Positions 58,498-64,000 of a DNA stretch of 64,000 bases are shown here, one piece after another. The position numbers were made by a program, and so were the translations under genes. How positions within the stretch are numbered: position 1 is the first letter of the stretch; every line of letters starts with the position of its first letter. The stretch comes from Leishmania infantum JPCM5. Lineage: Eukaryota > Euglenozoa > Kinetoplastea > Trypanosomatida > Trypanosomatidae. Location of the stretch: contig NC_009408.2 in assembly GCF_000002875.2 (NCBI RefSeq), positions 224,501 to 288,500 of the forward strand. The letters run 5' to 3'. The notes under the pieces were generated by a model. The model was not told the DNA's origin. It ran no database searches and was given only the letters and a program-made list of their open reading frames with translations.

Positions 58498-59483
58498 GAC
58501 AGATAGAAGATGGGAGGAGAAGCTTAACCGCGAGGGTGCAGAGCTTGTGCGCGCTGTGAGCGTGTGCGTGTGTGCTTTTAAGTTTGTCTCTGTCTCTCAT
58601 AGACTTGTTCTGTGCCTATTCCTTCCTTGTTTTGTTCTCCCATCGACCCTTCCTCCTCCTCCGTGTCTTTTGGAAGCGCACAGCGTGGGCCCTCATCGCC
58701 CTCCTCTTCCTTATTTGTTGTTGTGTGTGCGTGTGTGTCTTTTTCTTGTCGGCGCCAGTGACAACGCGTTTCTCATCACCTCCTTCTCCCTACCCTACCA
58801 CGCACAGGAGCAGGCATCTTTACGCATGAGCTCCACCGCGACTTTGCTGCTGCTGCTCTGCGGGTCCAACCCTCCCTTCTCTCTTCTCGCTCTCTGTTGT
58901 CGGTGTCTGTCCGCAGTTGACGTCTTTTTTTTTGTGCGTGTGTGTGACATAACGCGTCGCACCGCTGCTCTGCGCATCTGTTCACAGAAGGTGGCGTACA
59001 CACATGCACGCCGCTGACGCGTGTGCGCCCACAGCAGCAGCTGCACGCCGCCAGCAGAGAGAGCGGCATTATATATATTTACGTATATGCAATGGAGGCC
59101 AGTTGTGGGTTTTGACGAAGAAACGAATCAAGCGCCGAGGTAGGGGTCGGGTTGACGGTCGATTGGTGGCCTTCGGTCGTAGAAGCGGTGTTCTTGGTGG
59201 CAAACCCTGTATATTTTCGCGCTTGCCGTCCGGTGCCTCATTATAAGCGATGCTGATGTCTATGCAGGCAACACTTGGGAAGAGGTCTTTACTGGGGCGT
59301 TCCGAAATGGAATGGAGGTGTTGGCTGGGGAGGTTCGGGGAAGCACCGAAGCGCAGGACATCTCCTCACCTCCTTAGGAGGAGACCACACACTCACACAT
59401 ACAACGCACACACACACACAGTGAAGGCGCCCCTTGAACAGGGCATGCGGACGGCTAACGCTCGCTCGCACTTCCTATTAACG

Positions 59484-59499
59484 TATATATATATATATA
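59484..59499. repeat. TA dinucleotide run
   Basis: Sixteen bases of alternating T and A, followed by more AT-rich sequence (59500-59595) that is unusual for this GC-rich window. Confidence 0.85.
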
Positions 59500-59837
59500 C
59501 ATATTTATTTAAATATCCTTCCCGAGACAGCAAGTGCGGGCACCAGCATCTGACCTAGCGAACACATAAATATATATGCATATATACATACATATGCATG
59601 AATGTCTGTGCGCAGGGATGGGGAGAGAGGGCTCTCTGCTTGCTCTTTTTTTGGGGATTTCTTTCGTTAAGTGTTGCACGCTTCTCTCGAGACATGACGG
59701 AACGACATGATCGAAGGGAGAAGAGCACAATCGCGTTTTCTTGGTCCCGTGGAATCTAGTCCCCCGCAACGAGGGGATAGACCGCCCACACAGTGCGCGG
59801 TGTCACAAGGTCCAGCACCAACCACACACTCTCTCTG

Positions 59838-60390
59838 TGTGGGAGGAAGCCAAGCAGCCCCTCCTTATCTCCTGCCAATGCCGAGCCATCTCTGGTGGTG
59901 GCAAGGCAAGGCACCTACGGCGCAGGGAGGTCAGAGCGATTTACGGCTGCTGATGTCTGCGGTCGGGTTAATGAATAGCGTTGCGCCGGAGCGACCTGCG
60001 GCAGTGCGCACGCTTGTGCCATGCAGGTGATGGGCGAAGTGTCAGCGCAACTTGAGCGCATCTCACCCAGCCCTCACGCTGCCCTGCGGGTGGAGAGGAC
60101 CCTGGACCCACCCCTGCAGGGGATGCACCAAGGTGTGGCAACCTGCCTGATGGGCGCTGCTGTGAGGCGACCTGCAGAGCAGGTGGATGGTGAGTAGGAT
60201 TTGATTGCAGAGGCGCTGCTCCCATAGCGGAGTCGGCGCATTGGTGTAGCGAGCGTGTGTCCCGCGCTGCTTCGCGCCACGCGGATGGGGGCCCTTGTGA
60301 CGGGGCTGGCGGGGGCGCAGGTAGACTGGGGTTGAGCACATGTTGTGTGTGGCAGAGAATGCACACGCTGCAATTAGGTCAAAAAAAAAG
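59838..60390 (+). mobile_element. SIDER2-like degenerate retroposon, copy C (near full length)
   Basis: Its 5' part is a diverged relative of copies A and B: AGCCAAGC, CCATCTCTGG, GGCGCAGGGAGGTCAG, GCTGCTGATGT and GTGATGGGC blocks appear in the same order. Its 3' part (60264-60370) closely matches the end of copy A. It ends with AGGTC followed by a nine-base A run (60381-60389), as expected of a retroposon tail. The total of about 550 bases matches the known SIDER size. The exact left boundary is uncertain, and no target-site duplication was noticed. In the 3' UTR of malic enzyme 2, such an element may affect mRNA stability. Confidence 0.7.
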
Positions 60391-61073
60391 GTTTGTGCTT
60401 GTAACATGCGAAAACGAAGCGGAGGGATGTCAGTTGTACTCCACCGAGACACACAAACTCGTTGGGGAATAGCAGCACTGAGTCGCGCACCCGACAAGCG
60501 CTCCTGCTCAAACAGTTCGGCGTATTCGCTTCCTGTGCGTGTGTGTGTGTCTGTCTGCTGCCGCGCTTCTCAAACCCCCCGGTGCCTCCTAATGCCGTCA
60601 TGGTACAACCGCCCTCGATGTGTCCTCCTCTCTTACTCTTCCATGCGCGCATTCAACGTTGATGCACACACGCAAATAAAACACTTCGCACCACGCACAG
60701 ACGCGAAGAGAACAGAAACGCAAGGGCACGACTCGTACTCGCAAGTATATACATATACGTATACTCACCTCCTCTGCTAGTCGCTGTCCAGCACCAGCCC
60801 CTACCTTCCCCCCCCCCCCTATCTGCTCGGGGGTAGAGTCATCCGTGTACACCTCCGCATCGCTGCCGCCCTCGCGGGGCCTTGCCTCCCTCCCTCTCTG
60901 ACGCCGTTGTCCTCAGAGGGCCCAAAGGGCTTTCAACGATCTCGACGGACGTGTCACGTCTCCCTCCAGCAGCGTGCCGGCCTGGAGAGAGCCGACCGCG
61001 CAGCGCCCCCCCCCCTCCCCCGACAGGGAAGCCTCAAGTGCAGCTGTGGCAGAGACGCAAAGCGGTGTCGACA

Positions 61074-62006
61074 ATGAGCACCCACGGCAGGTCTGCGGGC
61101 GACGTGCTCGCTCGCATGTCGGACGAGGAGGATGACGGCGTGCCAGAGGACTTGGAGCTGACGTTCGTGCCTGCGTCAAAGCGACGTGGGCCGGCGTCGT
61201 CACACGCCGTTGGCCACCACGCCGGGAATGCGGTGCCCTCCACGCTGACCTCCTCGACAGACAGCGGCCCCACGGTCAGCAGCAACCCCAAGCCGCGCGC
61301 AGAAACGGTCTATGAGAGGGAGCGCAACGCCAGGGTGCGTCAGCTTCTCGCCGAGCAGCAGAGAACAACTCCAGGCGTCGTCTTCTCGCTGGATGCGTTC
61401 GAGGCGCCGCCACCGGACCAATACACTCTGGCCGGCTTTCAGGAGGCGCCAGGCACCTCTGCCCCATCCTCTTCGTCTGCGCCGTACAACCGAGAAGATC
61501 AGCGGCGAGGCTTCTTGCAGTACCGTGGTCGTGGCGGCGCAGAGGGCGGCGGCAGGGGAGAACCTGGTGGAGGGGGCGGCCCGCGCCGGTACCGGATGCC
61601 GAATCCGAACATGTCGGAGGAGGAGCAGGCGCGCTTCATTCGGCACCGCCGTAACATGGCCGTCATCCGCAACGCACTGCGCGAAGTCGACCCTGACACG
61701 CTTGAGTATATGCAGGTGACACAGGCACCGGATCAACTGCCCCTCAACAAAAACCGTGAAAGCTTTTCGAAACCCTACTTTAGTACCGACCGCGGCCGCG
61801 GTGGTGTCGACGCCGGCGGTGGCCGTAGCATGTCGTCGTACCGCGGCAGAGGCGGCGGTGGCGGAATGCGCGGCCGCGGCGGGAGCGGCTTCTCTCCTTA
61901 CTCTGTTGGCCGAGGTACAGGCGCTACTCGCGGCGACGGGCTCGGCCGCGGTGGTGGTAGTGGTGGTGGCGGCCGCCGCTCAGCACCCTTTAGCCCCTAC
62001 TCGTGA
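61074..62006 (+). CDS. RGG-box protein, putative RNA-binding
   Basis: A 310-residue protein with two Gly/Arg-rich regions: residues 150-174 (YRGRGGAEGGGRGEPGGGGG) and 239-302 (with repeated RGRGG, YRGRG, MRGRGG and GRGGG). Between them lies a charged helical block (SEEEQARFIRHRRNMAVIRN, 181-200, and following). The N-terminal ~145 residues are acidic to neutral and disordered. RGG boxes bind RNA and are targets of arginine methyltransferases, both well known in trypanosomatids. No RRM or zinc finger is present. The first in-frame ATG is 61074; frames open upstream to 60882 start only with TTG. The identity within RGG proteins is not recognised. Confidence 0.75.
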   Translation: MSTHGRSAGDVLARMSDEEDDGVPEDLELTFVPASKRRGPASSHAVGHHAGNAVPSTLTSSTDSGPTVSSNPKPRAETVYERERNARVRQLLAEQQRTTPGVVFSLDAFEAPPPDQYTLAGFQEAPGTSAPSSSSAPYNREDQRRGFLQYRGRGGAEGGGRGEPGGGGGPRRYRMPNPNMSEEEQARFIRHRRNMAVIRNALREVDPDTLEYMQVTQAPDQLPLNKNRESFSKPYFSTDRGRGGVDAGGGRSMSSYRGRGGGGGMRGRGGSGFSPYSVGRGTGATRGDGLGRGGGSGGGGRRSAPFSPYS

Positions 62007-62526
62007 GAGTCTGGCAGTGAACGCAGCACGTGCCTTTGGCATGTGGGCGTGGGCGTGCGTGTGCCACCCCTCTTCCCTTGCACGATCTTTCCCGCTCTTC
62101 CTCGTGCATGAGTGACAGTCCTGTTACAATCACGCAGGCGGAGGCGAATTCTTCATTGTGTGCGGCTCTGGATGTATCTGTGTCGATGTGCGCGCGTGCT
62201 TGTGGTCGTGTGGGCACGGACACCAACATGTGCACCGACCATGCCTAAGCGAAACAAAGAACACGACGCTGCGAACGAAAGCAGGGCGACCTTCTCTGAT
62301 TCTGCGCCCATGATGGAGTTTTCTTTGACCGCTGGCGGTGCGGCAGCATGCCCCGGGCTTGCCCTTCTCCAACTACCTCCTCTTCCTGCGTATCTGCGCT
62401 TGCTACACGCACGCACGCACAGTGCCCCCGAGCTGCCATCCCTCTCTCCTCTCCTCGCACTGAACTCCCAGCGGCCCCCTTACACATTCCAAGGAAACAA
62501 GCGAGAGATAAAGTGTGCGCGTGTGC
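62007..62526 (+). other. Short intergenic region
   Basis: About 520 bases, pyrimidine-rich at 62355-62400 and 62440-62470. No gene seen. AG dinucleotides near 62490-62515 may be the acceptor for the last gene. Confidence 0.55.
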
Positions 62527-64000
62527 ATGTCTTCCATGAGCTCAAGCGACGATGCTCCGCCGCACAAACGCCTCGCCTCAGAGCAGTCCAAGCGTGACAG
62601 CTGCACCCATGTTCGTGCCCGAGAACACATCCACGACGCCCCAGCGCTAAGCGCGCGCGCACGCTTTCTGCGAGAGCTGGAGCGGTACGCGAGCGATGAC
62701 GATGATTATGGCGGCAACGGGGGCGCCGTTGTCGTCGGTGCAGGGCCCATGCGGCAGCCGGAACACGCAAACGGAACACCACAGAGGAGATCCGCATCCC
62801 CGCTGGCATCGGCCACTCGCGCTGCTGCGCCTTCTGTCGGCCCATCAAGCAGCTCAGACTTCTTCTTCGGTGGCGAAGGTGACCCGCACGACGAAGCGGA
62901 TGACGAAGCCGTCGGTGATGATGCGGTGTGGAGCACGGCATCCGCTGCCTCGCTAGCGAGAACCCTCAACGGTGTCCCCGTCACTGGCTCCACCAACGAC
63001 AGCAGCACAACAGGCGGCCGTGCAGCACCGTCTCGGGTTGGCCTGCAGCTGCTGCATCGCATGCACGCGCTCAACACATCCGGCGACCGCAGAAACAGCG
63101 GCCACGGCCCCGCCGTTCATTCCGCCGCAACGAGTGCAAAAGTGATGATACCCCAGACGTCATCCACACCGACGTCATCTGGTGACTTCGAGGTCGTTCA
63201 CGCGTATGTGCCACTGAGCACAGGCGGCTTCCTGAGCACGGCCAACGCGGAGCATGACGCAATGGAAGGGCATCAGGTGCGCATCGGCGACGTTCTCTCT
63301 CTGCGGAAGCCTCTCAGCTGCGCAGACCCACCATCGAGCAGCGCAGTGGCGAGTGCGCCTGCCTCATCCCCTTCAACTTCAACTGCCACTCCGTCAACCG
63401 TAGCCCCCACCCTCACCACCGGCGCGGCGGCGGCTGGTGCGTCGGCCACCGGCTCGCTAGTGGAGGACGTTGCGCAGAAAGCGATGCGTCACTTCAAGAG
63501 CGCCGCCACCTTCACCTCCGAGGAGCAGAAATATGGCCGGAAACTCACCCCCGATATGGTGCACCTGCTCTTCGAGGTCACGCGGGTGGATTATCAAGGA
63601 CGCAGCATCGAGGCGCTCTTCCTGGACGGCACACGCGCGAAGGTATCCTTCTTCGAGGTGCGGTCGGCAGGGTACGTGGAGCGGAAAATGCACGCGACGT
63701 GGAAGGCCGATCCAGCAAGTCGCCCTGTGGCCATCATCCATAGCAACGCGTCGTCGCCGACCACGTCGTCGGCCCCAAACGGAGCCGTGTTGCCGTCCTC
63801 CGCGCCGTCACCTGCGCTCCCGCCACCGCCGTCAGTCACCGCTGCCGCGTGGTGGGTGATCCCGCATCTTCTCGTGCGTGTCACGACGGAGGCGGCCGGC
63901 GACTGGTACGGCAAGAAATGCGTCGTGAAGACCGTGCAGCGAAGCGAGAACCGCGTCCGGCTGATGGAATGGGTGGAGGAGGGCCGCAGCGGCAGCGGTG
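62527..64000 (+). CDS. Protein with SH3/KOW-like segments, N-terminal part
   Basis: The frame is open from the ATG at 62527 to the window end (491 codons), so the C-terminus is missing; a second ATG is at 62536. The first ~310 residues are Ser/Ala/Asp-rich and disordered. A folded stretch begins at about residue 317. Two beta-rich pieces are visible: LLFEVTRVDYQGRSIEALFL (from about 343) and WWVIPHLLVRVTTEAAGDWY with GKKCVVKTVQ (from about 442). The second resembles the C-terminal SH3/KOW module of KIN17, GPKOW and Spp2, proteins linked to DNA repair or spliceosome activation. This is similarity by eye; no G-patch or KIN17 zinc finger is seen in the visible part. The function is therefore open. 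Confidence 0.7.
   Translation, partial: MSSMSSSDDAPPHKRLASEQSKRDSCTHVRAREHIHDAPALSARARFLRELERYASDDDDYGGNGGAVVVGAGPMRQPEHANGTPQRRSASPLASATRAAAPSVGPSSSSDFFFGGEGDPHDEADDEAVGDDAVWSTASAASLARTLNGVPVTGSTNDSSTTGGRAAPSRVGLQLLHRMHALNTSGDRRNSGHGPAVHSAATSAKVMIPQTSSTPTSSGDFEVVHAYVPLSTGGFLSTANAEHDAMEGHQVRIGDVLSLRKPLSCADPPSSSAVASAPASSPSTSTATPSTVAPTLTTGAAAAGASATGSLVEDVAQKAMRHFKSAATFTSEEQKYGRKLTPDMVHLLFEVTRVDYQGRSIEALFLDGTRAKVSFFEVRSAGYVERKMHATWKADPASRPVAIIHSNASSPTTSSAPNGAVLPSSAPSPALPPPPSVTAAAWWVIPHLLVRVTTEAAGDWYGKKCVVKTVQRSENRVRLMEWVEEGRSGSG

Larger units (their letters stand above)
58498..61073 (+). other. Intergenic region containing SIDER2-like copy C
   Basis: No convincing gene in 2.6 kb. The left part is pyrimidine-rich; a TA run lies at 59484-59499 with further AT-rich sequence to 59595. 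The SIDER2-like element occupies about 59838-60390. A C run near 60809-60818 and a pyrimidine tract precede the RGG protein. The in-frame sequence upstream of 61074 has no ATG. Confidence 0.6.

Noticed and set aside
1..64000. tRNA, rRNA, snoRNA, CRISPR array or transcription strand-switch region
   Set aside because: No tRNA B-box-like GGTTCRANYCC match with a cloverleaf was noticed, no regular spaced repeats exist, and every convincing gene is on one strand. A covariance-model scan (tRNAscan, Infernal) would be decisive for RNAs.

Overview
The window looks like a stretch of a Leishmania chromosome (class Kinetoplastea). All 18 convincing genes are on the + strand and have no introns. They are GC-rich at the third codon position. 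The gaps between them are long (0.4-3.9 kb) and hold pyrimidine tracts followed by AG, CA/GT and TA microsatellites and homopolymer runs. This fits one directional polycistronic unit processed by spliced-leader trans-splicing and polyadenylation. The myo-inositol transporter matches my memory of the 547-residue L. donovani MIT, with D19 and E121 exactly in place. From memory, a MIT plus two tandem malic enzymes suggests Leishmania chromosome 24; I could not check this or settle the species.

Layout from left to right: the C-terminal part of a USP-family deubiquitinase (1-1971); mitochondrial ATP synthase subunit c (3240-3560); a kinesin-13-type motor (5391-7124); a PPPDE/DeSI-type protease with a very long disordered tail (9333-12317); an unidentified helical protein of unusual composition (13074-15659); a large Ser/Thr kinase with two inserts and DFS in place of DFG (16104-20057); the inositol/H+ symporter (22346-23989); a 3.9-kb gene-free gap; a small single-TM protein (27849-28307); a polytopic TMEM245/AI-2E-like membrane protein (29114-32083); a DUF523/TudS-like protein (33201-34439); a small Tim chaperone (35060-35317); SRP54 (36330-37889); a long disordered protein with one folded block (39501-42785); a HAD-fold putative phosphatase with a coiled coil (43981-44958); a RAD54/SNF2 ATPase (47182-50562); two tandem malic enzymes (51691-53406 and 56776-58497); an RGG-box protein (61074-62006); and the start of a protein with SH3/KOW-like segments (62527 to the window end).

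The most interesting part is the malic enzyme locus, 50.9-60.4 kb. A perfect 238-bp direct repeat (50965-51202 and 54993-55230) brackets malic enzyme 1 with a 4028-bp period. It belongs to a SIDER2-like retroposon family, and a longer, diverged copy with an A-tail sits downstream of malic enzyme 2 (about 59838-60390). The two malic enzyme genes have diverged overall but share tracts of 107 and 170 bp without a single mismatch, covering the catalytic core, which suggests gene conversion. Together these make the locus a good candidate for copy-number change by repeat-mediated recombination. Second in interest is the DUF523 protein, which keeps the three cysteines that hold the iron-sulfur cluster in bacterial thiouracil desulfurase.

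The genes do not form one pathway, as is usual for a trypanosomatid cluster. Mitochondrial (subunit c, small Tim, possibly one malic enzyme), secretory (SRP54), membrane transport, cytoskeletal, ubiquitin/SUMO, DNA repair and signalling functions are mixed. I saw no tRNA, rRNA, strand switch or CRISPR array.
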